Origin: Eubacteriales bacterium
GTDB lineage: Bacteria; Bacillota; Clostridia; Lachnospirales; Lachnospiraceae
Direction of reading: 5' to 3'
DNA: 64,000 bases
Assembly: GCA_030536555.1 (NCBI GenBank)
Contig: JAUNPU010000001.1
Coordinates: 1-64,000, forward strand
Both the position numbers and the translations under genes were made by a program. Shown here in pieces: positions 33,815-43,330 of this stretch (the stretch's first letter is position 1; every line of letters starts with the position of its first letter). The notes under the pieces are model-generated. The model was not told the DNA's origin and searched no databases. It saw only the letters and a program-made list of their open reading frames with translations.

Positions 33815-35533
33815 ATGTATAAGGGTACGAGTGCTTCAGCCGGTATCGGTATCGGAACTGCCGTTATCGTGGAAGAGGCTGAATTAGTGATCAAGAGAGA
33901 GACTGTTGCAGATGCAGCGGCCGAGGTAGAGCGTTTTAAGGGGGCGCTTGACCAGACCATGAAGGATACAGAGGCACTTGCGGCAGATCTTGCAACCAGA
34001 GTAGGGGAGAAAGAGGCTGAGATCCTGCAGGGTCATTTGATGCTGCTGATGGATCCGATGCTGACCGGAGAGATTGAGAACACCATTTCCGGCGAGGGAA
34101 TCTGCAGTGAGTATGCAATCGAGCAGGTCTGCAGCATGTATGCGTCTGTATTTGCAGCTATGGAAGATGAGTTGATGCAGCAGCGTGCTACGGATATGAA
34201 CGATATCAAGACCCGCATGCAGCAGGTACTGATGGGAGTCAAGTCTGTGGATATCGCTTCTCTGCCGGCAGGCAGTATTCTGGTGGCGAAGGATCTGACC
34301 CCGTCCATGACGGCAGGCATCAATCCGGCGAATGTTGCAGGTATCGTGACAGAGCTTGGCGGCAAGACCTCTCACAGTGCGATTCTGGCAAGAGCACTGG
34401 AGATTCCGGCAGTGGTAGCTGTCAATGATTTCCTGAATCAGGTGAAGAACGGCGATCAGGTGGTTTTAGACGGCGCTGAGGGCGTTGTATATGTGAACCC
34501 GGATGCAGCGGTTGCAGCTGATTATGCGGCAAAGCGGGAGAAGTTCCTGAATGAGAAGAAGGAGTTAGAGCAGTATATCGGCAAGCCGACCATTACCAAA
34601 GACGGTGTGACCGTAGAGCTGGTTGCCAACATCGGTAAGCCGGAGGATGTGGAGAAGGTTCTTCAGTATGACGGCGAGGGCGTAGGTCTGTTCCGTACCG
34701 AGTTCCTGTTCATGGACCGGAACGCAATGCCGACCGAGGACGAGCAGTATGAGGCATACAAGACTGTGGCAGAGGCTCTGAAGGGCAAGCCGGTTATCAT
34801 CCGTACTCTGGATATCGGCGGCGACAAGGAGATTCCGTATATGGGTCTTCAGAAGGATGAGAACCCGTTCCTGGGCTATCGTGCGATTCGCTTCTGCTTA
34901 GATCGGAAGGATGATGTATACAGACCGCAGCTGCGTGCGCTGCTGCGTGCAAGTGCCTACGGCAACATCAAGATCATGATTCCGCTGGTTACCTGTATCG
35001 ATGAGTACCGCGAGGCGAAGGCGCTGATCGAGGAGATTAAGGCAGAGCTGGACGAGAAGGGTATTGCATACAACAAGGATATTCAGGTTGGTATCATGGT
35101 AGAGACCGCGGCAGCTTCCCTGATTGCAGACATCTTTGCCAAAGAGGCAGATTTCTTCAGTATCGGTACCAATGACCTGACCCAGTACACCATGTCTGTT
35201 GACCGTGGCAATGACAAGATTTCCTATCTGTATTCCACCTTCAACCCGGCAGTACTGCGCAGCATCAAGCGCATCATTGCCTGCGGCCGTGAGGAAGGCA
35301 TTATGGTAGGTATGTGTGGTGAGGCGGCAAGCGATCCGATGATGATCCCGCTGCTGCTTGCGTTCGGACTGAATGAATTCAGTATGAGTGCATCTGCGAT
35401 TCTGTACTCCAGAAAGCTGATCACCAACTACAGCGTAGAGGAGCTGCAGGCTGTTGCTGACAAGGCAATGAGCTTCGCTACCACCAAGGAAGTAGAAAAT
35501 TACATGAGAGAATTTGTTGCAGCACTGAAGTAA
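33815..35533 (+). CDS. ptsI: phosphoenolpyruvate--protein phosphotransferase (enzyme I)
   Basis: A 572-residue enzyme I, full length. The N-terminal HPr-binding and phosphohistidine domain carries the active His in GGKTSHSAILAR near residue 189; the PEP-binding TIM barrel shows GVGLFRTEFLFMDRN, TLDIGGDKEIPYM and the C-terminal GMCGEAASDP loop with the catalytic Cys. It takes phosphate from PEP and passes it to HPr for all PTS sugars, including the beta-glucoside PTS at 50.8 kb. AAGGAGGA precedes ATG 33815. It ends the membrane-protein/cdaA/cdaR/ptsH/ptsI group. Confidence 0.97.
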   Translation: MYKGTSASAGIGIGTAVIVEEAELVIKRETVADAAAEVERFKGALDQTMKDTEALAADLATRVGEKEAEILQGHLMLLMDPMLTGEIENTISGEGICSEYAIEQVCSMYASVFAAMEDELMQQRATDMNDIKTRMQQVLMGVKSVDIASLPAGSILVAKDLTPSMTAGINPANVAGIVTELGGKTSHSAILARALEIPAVVAVNDFLNQVKNGDQVVLDGAEGVVYVNPDAAVAADYAAKREKFLNEKKELEQYIGKPTITKDGVTVELVANIGKPEDVEKVLQYDGEGVGLFRTEFLFMDRNAMPTEDEQYEAYKTVAEALKGKPVIIRTLDIGGDKEIPYMGLQKDENPFLGYRAIRFCLDRKDDVYRPQLRALLRASAYGNIKIMIPLVTCIDEYREAKALIEEIKAELDEKGIAYNKDIQVGIMVETAAASLIADIFAKEADFFSIGTNDLTQYTMSVDRGNDKISYLYSTFNPAVLRSIKRIIACGREEGIMVGMCGEAASDPMMIPLLLAFGLNEFSMSASAILYSRKLITNYSVEELQAVADKAMSFATTKEVENYMREFVAALK

Positions 35534-35549
35534 TTGCTGCTGTCTGATC

Positions 35550-35577
35550 TGGCTGCCCCATGGATGTGTGGCAGCCA
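35550..35577 (+). terminator. possible weak terminator after ptsI
   Basis: An 8-bp stem TGGCTGCC/GGCAGCCA with a 12-nt loop followed by TTTCTG. The T-tract is short. Confidence 0.4.
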
Positions 35578-35608
35578 TTTCTGAAATGCAGGAATATTGG
35601 AGGAATTC

Positions 35609-36898
35609 ATGATCGTTTACTTAATCTGTTATATAGCAAGCTATTTTCTGGCGAGAGGAGAGCATTACTATCTGTCCGGCATATTGCTGATGGCGGCTGC
35701 ATTGTGGCTGTATATCCAGGATTATCGGAAAACAGGGAACCTGATTCATCTGCGGGGGCTGTTTTCCCTGTTCTGGGTTGGCGGTCAGGGGCTGGCGTGC
35801 CTGAAGCTGAGCCATCTGCAGACAGACTGGGCGCTGCTCACCTGGGTGTGTCTGGCACTTTCCTATGCAGGCTTCTGGGCGGTGTTCGAGCTGCTGGTGC
35901 GCATCTATGGTTCCGGTCAGGATCATTATGGCAGATGGAGAAGCTACGCAGGGAATCCCAAACCGGTGTTCCATATGATCTGTGCGGTGACGATCATGTC
36001 GCTGGCATGCTTCGTCGTGGAGGCTGCGGTTCTTGGCTATGTGCCACTGCTTCTGCGGGGAGTGCCCCACGCCTACTCGGAGTTCCATCTGACAGGCATT
36101 CACTATCTGACAGTCAGCTGTGTGCTGGTTCCGTCTCTGACGGTGCTGTATTTTCACATGTCACGGGGACGGGGCAGTGAGCGGATGCTGTTCGTTGTGG
36201 TCCTGATGACAGCCGTCTCTCTGCTGATTCCGATTCTGTGCGTGTCACGGTTCCAGTTTGTATTTGCGGTGGTGCTGGCGGCCTTTACCTATATTTCTCT
36301 GCAGAAGACGTTCAATCCGCTGTACCTGCTGGGGCTTTTGGTGGTTCTGATTCCGGTGTATCTGATCCTGACGGTGGCGCGGAGTCACGATGTGGCGTAT
36401 CTGAACGGGATTTTTGAGATGAAATACTCCAAAATGCCCATATTCATCACGCAGCCCTACATGTACATCGCCAACAACTACGAGAACTTCAACTGTCTGG
36501 TGGAGGCACTGCCGGAACACAGCCTTGGCATGAAGAGTCTGTTTCCGCTCTGGGCGCTGACGGGACTCAAGTTCTTCTTCCCACAGCTGATCAATTATCC
36601 GATCTATGTGAATAAGAAGGAGCTGACCACGCTGACGATGTTCTACGATGCCTTTTACGATTTCGGATGGGCGGGAGTGCTGCTGTTTTCCTGCCTGCTG
36701 GGGCTTCTGGCTTATCTGCTGGTCATCAAGCTGCGGGAAATGAGAAATCCGCTGGGGTATCTTTTATATGCGCAGATGGCGGCATATCTGATGCTGTCAT
36801 TCTTTACCACCTGGTTCAGCAATACGACCACCTGGTTCTATCTGATTCTGACCGGGATGATGGCGCTGTATTACGGGATGAATGCCCACCGAAGGTAG
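35609..36898 (+). CDS. oligosaccharide repeat unit (O-antigen) polymerase family membrane protein
   Basis: A 429-residue protein with about twelve membrane helices and a large outer loop between the later helices (residues about 265-355, with FEMKYSKMPIFITQPYMY and LPEHSLGMKSLF), the plan of Wzy-type polymerases that link surface polysaccharide repeats. The central FYDAFYDFGWAGVLLFS motif near residue 345 matches the oligosaccharide repeat unit polymerase family. No other capsule genes adjoin it, so it may work with enzymes elsewhere. TTGGAGGA precedes ATG 35609. Confidence 0.75.
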   Translation: MIVYLICYIASYFLARGEHYYLSGILLMAAALWLYIQDYRKTGNLIHLRGLFSLFWVGGQGLACLKLSHLQTDWALLTWVCLALSYAGFWAVFELLVRIYGSGQDHYGRWRSYAGNPKPVFHMICAVTIMSLACFVVEAAVLGYVPLLLRGVPHAYSEFHLTGIHYLTVSCVLVPSLTVLYFHMSRGRGSERMLFVVVLMTAVSLLIPILCVSRFQFVFAVVLAAFTYISLQKTFNPLYLLGLLVVLIPVYLILTVARSHDVAYLNGIFEMKYSKMPIFITQPYMYIANNYENFNCLVEALPEHSLGMKSLFPLWALTGLKFFFPQLINYPIYVNKKELTTLTMFYDAFYDFGWAGVLLFSCLLGLLAYLLVIKLREMRNPLGYLLYAQMAAYLMLSFFTTWFSNTTTWFYLILTGMMALYYGMNAHRR

Positions 36899-36976
36899 GG
36901 GCAGAGCAGAATGAGCTGCGGGGGTTGACAGAGCAGTTATCAATACAGAATAACATACATGCGGGAGGACGATAAT

Positions 36977-38056
36977 ATGAAAGCCTGGGAAGCAAATATC
37001 AGAAAAGTAGTACCATATGTGCCGGGAGATCAGCCGAAGGGCGATCACCTGATTAAGCTGAATACCAATGAGAATCCGTATCCGCCGGCGCCGGGAGTTG
37101 CGAGAGCACTGCAGGAGCTGGACTATGACCGGTTCCGCAAGTACCCGGACCCGGCCGTGACGGATCTGGTTCACACGCTGGCAGACTATTATGGAGCAGG
37201 AGATGACCAGGTGTTCGTGGGTGTCGGTTCAGATGATGTGATTGCCATGGCATTTCTGACCTTTTTCAATTCCGGGAAGCCGATTCTGTTCCCGGATGTG
37301 AGCTATTCCTTTTATAAGGTATGGGCGGATCTGTTCCGGATCCCCTATGAGACACCGATGCTGGACGATGAATTCCACATTCGCCCGGAAGACTATGCAA
37401 GAGAAAATGGCGGCGTGATCTTCCCGAATCCCAATGCTCCCACCGGTTGTCTGCTGCCGCTTGAGGCTGTGGAGAACATCATACAGCACAATCAGGATGT
37501 GGTTGTGGTTGTGGACGAAGCATATATTGATTTTGGGGGAACCTCTGCGCTGAAGCTGACAGAGAAGTATGAGAATCTGCTGGTGGTGCAGACCTTCAGC
37601 AAGTCCCGTTCCATGGCAGGCATGCGTATCGGCTATGCCATCGGTCATCGGGACCTGATCAGGGCAATGAACGATGTGAAGTATTCCTACAACTCTTACA
37701 CCATGAACCTTCCGTCCATTGTGCTCGGAGTGGAAGCGGTGAAGGATGACGGATATTTCCGGGAGACACTGGACAAAATCGTGAAGACCAGGGAGCGCGC
37801 AAAGGTACGCTTAAGGGAACTGGGATTCACATTCCCGGATTCCATGGCGAACTTTATTTTCGCCTCTCATGAGCGGGTGCCGGCAGAGAAGATTTTCCAG
37901 GCGCTGAAGGAGCAGCAGATCTATGTGCGGTATTTCAGGCAGCCGCGACTGGACAATTATCTGCGGATCACCATCGGAACCGATGAGGAGATGGAGGAGC
38001 TGTTTGCATTTCTGGAGCAGTTTCTGAAGCAGGAGGAGCAGGAGAGCGCGCAGTAG
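36977..38056 (+). CDS. hisC: histidinol-phosphate aminotransferase
   Basis: A 359-residue class I PLP aminotransferase of the HisC family. It shows KLNTNENPYPPAPGV (substrate binding), NPNAPTGCLLP near residue 150, DEAYIDFGGTSAL and the PLP Lys in TFSKSRSMAGMRIGY near residue 215. It converts histidinol phosphate and 2-oxoglutarate in histidine synthesis and may also serve in Phe/Tyr synthesis. The gene stands apart from a his operon. GGGAGG before ATG 36977 sets the start; ATG 36959 lies upstream of that site. The enclosing open frame adds only six residues. Confidence 0.93.
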   Translation: MKAWEANIRKVVPYVPGDQPKGDHLIKLNTNENPYPPAPGVARALQELDYDRFRKYPDPAVTDLVHTLADYYGAGDDQVFVGVGSDDVIAMAFLTFFNSGKPILFPDVSYSFYKVWADLFRIPYETPMLDDEFHIRPEDYARENGGVIFPNPNAPTGCLLPLEAVENIIQHNQDVVVVVDEAYIDFGGTSALKLTEKYENLLVVQTFSKSRSMAGMRIGYAIGHRDLIRAMNDVKYSYNSYTMNLPSIVLGVEAVKDDGYFRETLDKIVKTRERAKVRLRELGFTFPDSMANFIFASHERVPAEKIFQALKEQQIYVRYFRQPRLDNYLRITIGTDEEMEELFAFLEQFLKQEEQESAQ

Positions 38057-38116
38057 AAGGGGTGCCACAGAAGGAGCATAAGAGCGCACAGCAGAAGCGG
38101 AAGGGCAGGTGATCAG

Positions 38117-39298
38117 ATGGAGAGCGTAAAAAGGTATACGAGAATCATTTTGAATATTGTGATTCCGGTGGGGGAGATTGCCCTGGTGTGCCTGCTGGGA
38201 CCGAAGCTTCTGAAGTTTTTCCTGCCCTTTGTGATCGGATGGATCATTGCCATGATCGCCAATCCGCTGGTTCGGTTCCTGGAGAGCAAGGTGAAGATTG
38301 TCCGGAAGCACAGCTCCATGATGATTGTGGTCGTGGCGTTGGCGGCGGTAATCGGTCTGGGATATTTTCTGATGTCGAGGCTGATTGTCCAGGCTATGGA
38401 CCTTGCCATGGACCTTCCGGATCTGTACAGCCGTGCATCAGCCGAGGTGCGGAATATCTTTGTCCGGTTTGATGATCTGTTTCGGATGCTGCCAGCCAAT
38501 GTGCAGCAGGCAGGGCAGGAAATCGCGGGCAATGTGGGGCAGGCTCTCAGCCTGCTGGTTCAGAAGATTGCATCTCCCACTGTGGAGGCTGCGGGAAGCG
38601 TGGCAAAGCGCATTCCCAGTATTCTGGTCAATGTGATCGTGACGATCCTTTCCTCCTACTTCTTTATTGCGGAGCGGGATAAGATCATCGAATTCTGGAA
38701 ACGCTATCTACCGGAGGACGGCAGCCGGTACTACCAGTATCTGCGAAGTGACGTGAAGCATCTGATCGGCGGCTATTTTCTGGCACAGTTCAAGATCATG
38801 TTCGTGGTGGCGGCGATTCTGACAGTGGGCTTCTTCATTCTGGGTATCGGATATACCATCCTGCTGGCTATCCTGATCTCACTGCTTGACTTTCTGCCGC
38901 TGTTTGGAACCGGGACGGTGCTGATCCCGTGGGCGCTGGTGAAGCTGCTGTCCGGTGACTATGCGCTTGCCGCAGGGATGGCACTTCTGTATGTGCTGAC
39001 CCAGGTGGTCCGTCAGGTGATCCAGCCGAAGATCGTCGGGGATTCCATGGGGCTGCCGCCGATGATGACCCTGATTCTTCTGTATCTGGGATTCAAGGTG
39101 CAGGGTATCTCCGGCATGATCCTTGCCGTGCCCCTCGGGATTCTGGTGATGAATCTGTATGAGTACGGAGCATTTGACTCCCTGGTGGAGAACACGAGGA
39201 TTCTGGTGCGGGATATTCAGAGGTTCCGGGGTGTCGGAGCGGAAGGGAAGACGAAAGAAGAAGAGCATACGGCAAAAGAGAATAGGACCGGGGAGTAG
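38117..39298 (+). CDS. AI-2E family transporter (permease)
   Basis: A 393-residue protein with about eight membrane helices and the AI-2E/PerM family layout: an N-terminal pair of helices, a long amphipathic periplasmic section (residues about 90-165), then YFLAQFKIMFVVAAILTVGF and the conserved late block LLDFLPLFGTGTVLIPWALV and VVRQVIQPKIVGDSMGLPP. The final 25 residues are charged. Some members export AI-2 or act as sodium/proton antiporters; this one resembles YtvI-type spore or unknown permeases. ATG 38117 has GGCAGGTG upstream. A bidirectional terminator at 39326-39373 follows. Confidence 0.88.
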   Translation: MESVKRYTRIILNIVIPVGEIALVCLLGPKLLKFFLPFVIGWIIAMIANPLVRFLESKVKIVRKHSSMMIVVVALAAVIGLGYFLMSRLIVQAMDLAMDLPDLYSRASAEVRNIFVRFDDLFRMLPANVQQAGQEIAGNVGQALSLLVQKIASPTVEAAGSVAKRIPSILVNVIVTILSSYFFIAERDKIIEFWKRYLPEDGSRYYQYLRSDVKHLIGGYFLAQFKIMFVVAAILTVGFFILGIGYTILLAILISLLDFLPLFGTGTVLIPWALVKLLSGDYALAAGMALLYVLTQVVRQVIQPKIVGDSMGLPPMMTLILLYLGFKVQGISGMILAVPLGILVMNLYEYGAFDSLVENTRILVRDIQRFRGVGAEGKTKEEEHTAKENRTGE

Positions 39299-39325
39299 CA
39301 CAGACGGATTATTTATTTCTGCTGC

Positions 39326-39373
39326 AAAAAACAGGCGTTGGAAGTTCAGTGAAGATCTTCCGACGCCTGTTTT
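39326..39373. terminator. bidirectional terminator
   Basis: A 14-bp stem ACAGGCGTTGGAAG/CTTCCGACGCCTGT (39331-39344 with 39357-39370, one G-U) flanked by AAAAAA on the left and TTTT on the right, serving the convergent permease and DUF4349 genes. Confidence 0.9.
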
Positions 39374-39413
39374 GGAACCAGGAGTATGCCTGACGGGAGT
39401 TATGCTCGCTGGT

Positions 39414-40508
39414 TTACGGTGTGTCTTGCTCGCTGGCTTTCTGCGCTTTTTGTTCGCTGTTTTTCTGTGCTTTTCGCACACTGTGTGCAAGAATCTGCTT
39501 TGCGATCAGCAGCAGAATCAGGGCGATCACTGCAAGCACGAACAGAACCGGGAGAATGGTCACGAACCATACAGAGAAGTTCAGAAGTCCTTCGCCTACA
39601 TTGGCAAGACTCTTCTGGAAGCCCTTCTGCATCCGGGTGAACACCGAATCCGGGGAAGTGGGAGTAAATACCTTCACCTCGTCAACGGACAGGCGCACGG
39701 TGCTGTAATCCACCTGATTGTCATAGGTACGCAGCTGGGATTCCAGAGATTCCAGCTGATAGCGGATCTCGGAAAGCCGGGATTCCAGAGCGATGACCGC
39801 ATCCACGGAATCGGCTTTCTCCAGCAGCGCCCAGAGCCGTTCCTGCTCGATGGTCAGAGACTTCTTGCGGCTCTCCACGTCGGAATACTGGAGCGTGACA
39901 TCCTGAGTGCTCTCAGATCTGCTGGTGATATTGCCCTGAGTGTCCACCTGAGCGATGAATCCGTCCAGCTTATCAGACGGAATTCTTGCGGTCAGAGAGG
40001 CATATCGCCGCTGTTCATACTCATAGGAGCCAGAGATGCTGGTTCCGGAGATATCGGAGCTTTCCAGATATCCGCCCAAATCGGTCACAGTCTTGCTGAT
40101 GGAGCTGATGAGTGTGTCAAATTCGGTGGTCTCCACATGCAGGTCCACATTGCGGATCAGCTTGCGGCTGGTGACGGTCGGCTGAATCGTGCCGGAGGCA
40201 GTCAGTGTGCCCTGTTCCGGTGCGGCTTCCGGAGAGAATCCGGATGAGGATCCCGGTGCGCCCCCCGGCGCAGGCATTCCGGCCGCGGTGTCATAAGCCG
40301 CTGCTTCATAGGAATCCATCTCCATGGCAGCGGCGGTGGTCTCCATGGCGACCGACTTTCTGGTGGCGGAGAAGGAGCCTCCTCCGCAGCCGGAGAGCGA
40401 GCCAGCCACCAAAGCAGCCAGCAGTACGGCTGACAGCCGGGAAAGCGCTGCACCATGGGCAGATAAGGCCGTTGTGTGACAGATGTCAAAAGCAGTTCTT
40501 TTCTTCAT
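39414..40508 (-). CDS. DUF4349 domain lipoprotein
   Basis: A 364-residue lipoprotein with a signal peptide and lipobox ending LSGC (Cys near residue 40). After a Met/Ala/Pro-rich linker comes the DUF4349 region, starting RKLIRNVDLHVETTEFDTLI and passing GGYLESSDISG and YASLTARIPSDKLD to a coiled-coil segment (SRKKSLTIEQERLWALLEKA). A C-terminal membrane helix (residues about 320-343) and a basic tail end the protein, so it is anchored at both ends. DUF4349 proteins are of unknown function. ATG 40508 has AAAGGAGGGG upstream. A C-terminal Ala/Gln-rich tail of ~20 residues is low complexity. Confidence 0.88.
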   Translation of the reverse strand: MKKRTAFDICHTTALSAHGAALSRLSAVLLAALVAGSLSGCGGGSFSATRKSVAMETTAAAMEMDSYEAAAYDTAAGMPAPGGAPGSSSGFSPEAAPEQGTLTASGTIQPTVTSRKLIRNVDLHVETTEFDTLISSISKTVTDLGGYLESSDISGTSISGSYEYEQRRYASLTARIPSDKLDGFIAQVDTQGNITSRSESTQDVTLQYSDVESRKKSLTIEQERLWALLEKADSVDAVIALESRLSEIRYQLESLESQLRTYDNQVDYSTVRLSVDEVKVFTPTSPDSVFTRMQKGFQKSLANVGEGLLNFSVWFVTILPVLFVLAVIALILLLIAKQILAHSVRKAQKNSEQKAQKASEQDTP

Positions 40509-40655
40509 AATACGTCCCCTCCTTTGGTAAGATTATTTTACCACAGGCAAAATACTGCAACAATGGGCGGGGAGAAATATTAAGAATTCCCGGTAAAACG
40601 TAAGAATTAAGAAAAAATGCATAATATTTTTGGTCGGAAAGCCAATCGTTTTTAC

Positions 40656-40684
40656 TTGTACATCAGAAATAAATTAGGTATAAT
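40656..40684 (+). promoter_or_regulatory. sigma-A promoter for guaA
   Basis: TTGTAC (40656-40661), a 17-bp spacer and TATAAT (40679-40684). The leader to GTG 40758 is about 65 nt and contains AGCGGCTGCGA twice (about 40705 and 40726). No purine riboswitch core was recognised. Confidence 0.75.
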
Positions 40685-40757
40685 AGCTGTTATTCTAAGG
40701 AAGAGCGGCTGCGAGGACAGGAAGCGGCTGCGAAGCAAATGGACAGGAGGAATATTC

Positions 40758-42302
40758 GTGAACAGAGAGAAGATTATTGTAATCGACTTTGGCGGACAGT
40801 ACAATCAGCTGGTGGCACGCCGGGTTCGTGAATGCAATGTGTACTGTGAGATTTACTCTTACAGGACTGATATTGAGAAGATCAAAGAGATGAACCCGAA
40901 GGGAATCATTCTGACCGGTGGACCGGACAGCTGCTATCTGGAGGGCGCTGCCACCTGCGAAAAGGAGTTATTTGAACTGGGTGTGCCGGTGCTGGGACTG
41001 TGCTATGGTGCACAGCTGATGATGCATGTGCTGGGGGGCAAGGTCTGCAAGGCACCTGTTCGTGAATATGGAAAGATCGAGGTTACCGTCGATCAGACCA
41101 GTAAGCTGTTTGGCAATGTATCGGAGAAGACCATCTGCTGGATGAGCCACAATGACTACATCGAGAAGGCAGCTCCGGGCTTCCAGATCATTGCGCACAC
41201 CGACGCCTGCCCGATAGCGGCTGTACAGTGTGTGGAGAAGAACCTGTATGCGATTCAGTATCACCCGGAGGTGCTGCACACGGTGGAAGGCACCAAGATG
41301 CTTTCCAACTTCATCTATGAGGTCTGCGGCTGTGCCGGAGACTGGAAGATGGATGCCTTTGTGGAGAACAGCATTCGGGCAATCCGTGAGAAGGTCGGAA
41401 ACGGCAAGGTGCTCTGTGCCCTGTCCGGCGGCGTGGATTCCTCTGTGGCAGCAGTTATGCTGGCGAAGGCAGTGGGCGATCAGCTGACCTGCGTATTTGT
41501 GGATCACGGTCTGCTGCGAAAGAATGAGGGTGATGAGGTCGAGGAAGTGTTTGGACCGAACGGAAGCTATGACCTGAACTTTATCCGTGTCAATGCCCAG
41601 GAGCGCTTCTATGAGAAGCTGAAGGGAGCAGAGGAGCCGGAGAAGAAGCGCAAGATCATCGGTGAGGAGTTCATCCGCGTATTCGAGGAAGAGGCGAAGA
41701 AAATCGGTGCTGTGGACTTTCTGGTACAGGGAACCATCTATCCGGACGTGGTGGAGAGCGGTCTGGGCGGTGAATCCGCTGTAATCAAGTCTCATCACAA
41801 CGTGGGAGGACTACCGGATTACGTTGACTTCAAGGAGATCATCGAGCCGCTGCGGGATCTGTTCAAGGATGAGGTGAGAAAGGTCGGTCTGGAGCTTGGC
41901 ATCCCGGAGCGTCTGGTGTACCGTCAGCCGTTCCCTGGCCCGGGACTTGGCATTCGCATCATCGGTGAGGTGACTGCCGAGAAGGTGAAGATGGTGCAGG
42001 AGGCAGATGCGATATTCCGCGAGGAGATTGCAAAGGCAGGTCTGGACAAGAAGATTGGCCAGTACTTTGCAGGACTGACCAATATGCGCTCCGTGGGAGT
42101 TATGGGCGATGAGAGAACCTATGATTACGCAGTGGCCCTGCGCGCGGTCAATACCATCGATTTCATGACGGCTGAGTTCGCTGAGATTCCGTGGGATGTG
42201 ATCGGAAAGGTATCCAGCAGGATCGTCAACGAGGTGAAGCATGTGAACCGGGTACTGTATGACTGTACCGGGAAGCCGCCGGCTACGATTGAGTTTGAAT
42301 AA
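40758..42302 (+). CDS. guaA: GMP synthase, glutamine-hydrolysing
   Basis: A 514-residue GMP synthase, which aminates XMP to GMP. The class I amidotransferase domain (residues 1-190) has the catalytic Cys in [11 protein letters not shown] and the His-Glu pair in [12 protein letters not shown]. The ATP-pyrophosphatase loop is [12 protein letters not shown] near residue 225. The C-terminal dimerisation domain ends KPPATIEFE, the invariant tail. GTG 40758 has AGGAGG 7 bases upstream; the frame is open further up without a start signal. It has its own promoter and ends at a 22-bp perfect hairpin. Confidence 0.97.
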   Translation: MNREKIIVIDFGGQYNQLVARRVRECNVYCEIYSYRTDIEKIKEMNPKGIILTGGPDSCYLEGAATCEKELFELGVPVLGLCYGAQLMMHVLGGKVCKAPVREYGKIEVTVDQTSKLFGNVSEKTICWMSHNDYIEKAAPGFQIIAHTDACPIAAVQCVEKNLYAIQYHPEVLHTVEGTKMLSNFIYEVCGCAGDWKMDAFVENSIRAIREKVGNGKVLCALSGGVDSSVAAVMLAKAVGDQLTCVFVDHGLLRKNEGDEVEEVFGPNGSYDLNFIRVNAQERFYEKLKGAEEPEKKRKIIGEEFIRVFEEEAKKIGAVDFLVQGTIYPDVVESGLGGESAVIKSHHNVGGLPDYVDFKEIIEPLRDLFKDEVRKVGLELGIPERLVYRQPFPGPGLGIRIIGEVTAEKVKMVQEADAIFREEIAKAGLDKKIGQYFAGLTNMRSVGVMGDERTYDYAVALRAVNTIDFMTAEFAEIPWDVIGKVSSRIVNEVKHVNRVLYDCTGKPPATIEFE

Positions 42303-42304
42303 TA

Positions 42305-42354
42305 GGCAAAAATCCGGGAAGCCAGTATAAACACTGGCTTCCCGGATTTTTGCC
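42305..42354. terminator. bidirectional terminator, 22-bp perfect stem
   Basis: The arms at 42305-42326 and 42333-42354 are perfectly complementary over 22 bp with a 6-nt loop, and each has an internal AAAAA/TTTTT near its outer end. It separates the convergent guaA and apt genes. Confidence 0.95.
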
Positions 42355-42359
42355 TTCTA

Positions 42360-42884
42360 TTACTTTCCCTCATAGATAATCGCAGAGTCCACATCATATC
42401 CTTTCAGATGCTCTCTGCCATTAAGACCAGCCAGTTCCATGACGAAGCAGACCTTCACCACTTCACCGCCAAGCTGCTCGATCAGTCCGATGATGGCCTC
42501 GGTGGTTCCTCCGGTGGCAATCAGGTCATCCACGATGACCACCTTCTGTCCCGGCTTGATGGCATCCTTATGCATCTCAATCACAGCGGAGCCGTACTCC
42601 AGATCATACTCTGCGGAAATGGTCTCGCAGGGCAGCTTTCCCTGCTTGCGCACCGGAACGAATGCTTTGTGCTGTGCATAAGCCACCGGCACACCGAAGA
42701 TAAATCCCCGGGACTCCGGTCCCACCACCACATCATACTCCACACCGTCCAGCATCTTCAAAATGCTGTCCACCGCCAGATGCAGACCGTCCGCATCCTG
42801 CAGAATGGAGGTCACATCACGGAAAATGATACCCGGCTCCGGAAAGTCCGGAATGCTTCTTACATATTCTTCTAACTTTTTCAT
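42360..42884 (-). CDS. apt: adenine phosphoribosyltransferase
   Basis: A 174-residue purine salvage enzyme forming AMP from adenine and PRPP. It shows IPDFPEPGIIFRDVT, GPESRGFIFGVPVAYA (the adenine loop), VRKQGKLPCETISAEYDLEYG and the PRPP-binding VVIVDDLIATGGTTEAIIGL near residue 118. The start MKKLEE at 42884 has AAGGATG 6 bases upstream; ATG 42893 abuts it. It is convergent with guaA. Both it and guaA serve purine nucleotide supply. Confidence 0.95.
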   Translation of the reverse strand: MKKLEEYVRSIPDFPEPGIIFRDVTSILQDADGLHLAVDSILKMLDGVEYDVVVGPESRGFIFGVPVAYAQHKAFVPVRKQGKLPCETISAEYDLEYGSAVIEMHKDAIKPGQKVVIVDDLIATGGTTEAIIGLIEQLGGEVVKVCFVMELAGLNGREHLKGYDVDSAIIYEGK

Positions 42885-43046
42885 GTTGTTCATCCTTCTT
42901 CTCTTTTATGACTGACTGACACCGGTCTCCCATATGCCAGCAGCATTTACCATCATAGTATCACAGGAACCATGTTCCGTCCAGAGGTTTTCTCATTGAG
43001 CCTGGGCAGAGGGGATTGAACAGATACAGGAAAAGGTCCGTCGCAA

Positions 43047-43324
43047 CCAAAAAGAAAGAGCCTTTACTTATAGCCTCCAACGACTATTATATAAAGACTC
43101 TCTCCTGGCATTTTCTTTCGGTTCTTTACTTCTTTTCAACTCAATTTCTTTTTCTCATCATCCTTCGATGACTTTTTTTATTCTTGATTGATTTTCTGTT
43201 CTGAACCTATTCAAGTTGAGGTTATCTGCCTAACCCTTTTATTACTTTTTGGCTCCACAGGTTCATTGTCTCTTGAATCAAATTCCCTGTTTCCCAGCTC
43301 TTGGATAAGAACATTCTTATCTTT
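43047..43324 (-). ncRNA. candidate minus-strand structured RNA in a low-GC gap
   Basis: A consensus promoter at 43359-43331 and a terminator hairpin (GAGTCTTTA/TAAAGGCTC, 43100-43058, then TCTTTCTTTTT) bound a transcript of about 280 nt. Near its 5' end is a perfect hairpin GATAAGA/TCTTATC. Two sets of 7-bp helices cross: 43272-43278 with 43209-43215, and 43259-43265 with 43202-43208. This is an H-type pseudoknot geometry, and the loop carries the hairpin GGTTA/TAACC (43235-43231 with 43224-43220). A small hairpin TCATC-GAAG-GATGA follows. The gap is much lower in GC than the rest of the window. A 30-codon frame (43314-43222) lies inside. Confidence 0.6.
43222..43314 (-). CDS. possible 30-residue peptide within the minus-strand RNA
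   Basis: ATG 43314 to TAA 43222 would encode MFLSKSWETGNLIQETMNLW followed by ten residues rich in Lys and Gly. The ribosome site (AAAGATAAG) is weak and the frame overlaps the proposed pseudoknot, so it is as likely to be chance in a structured RNA. No homologue is recognised. Confidence 0.2.
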   Translation of the reverse strand: MFLSKSWETGNLIQETMNLWSQKVIKGLGR

Positions 43325-43330
43325 GTCTAT

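Noticed and set aside
39159..40247. 362-codon plus-strand frame
   Set aside because: It is antisense to the DUF4349 lipoprotein gene, which has a signal peptide, known domain and strong ribosome site.
40685..40757. Guanine riboswitch upstream of guaA
   Set aside because: No three-helix aptamer core is visible; only a short direct repeat AGCGGCTGCGA was found.
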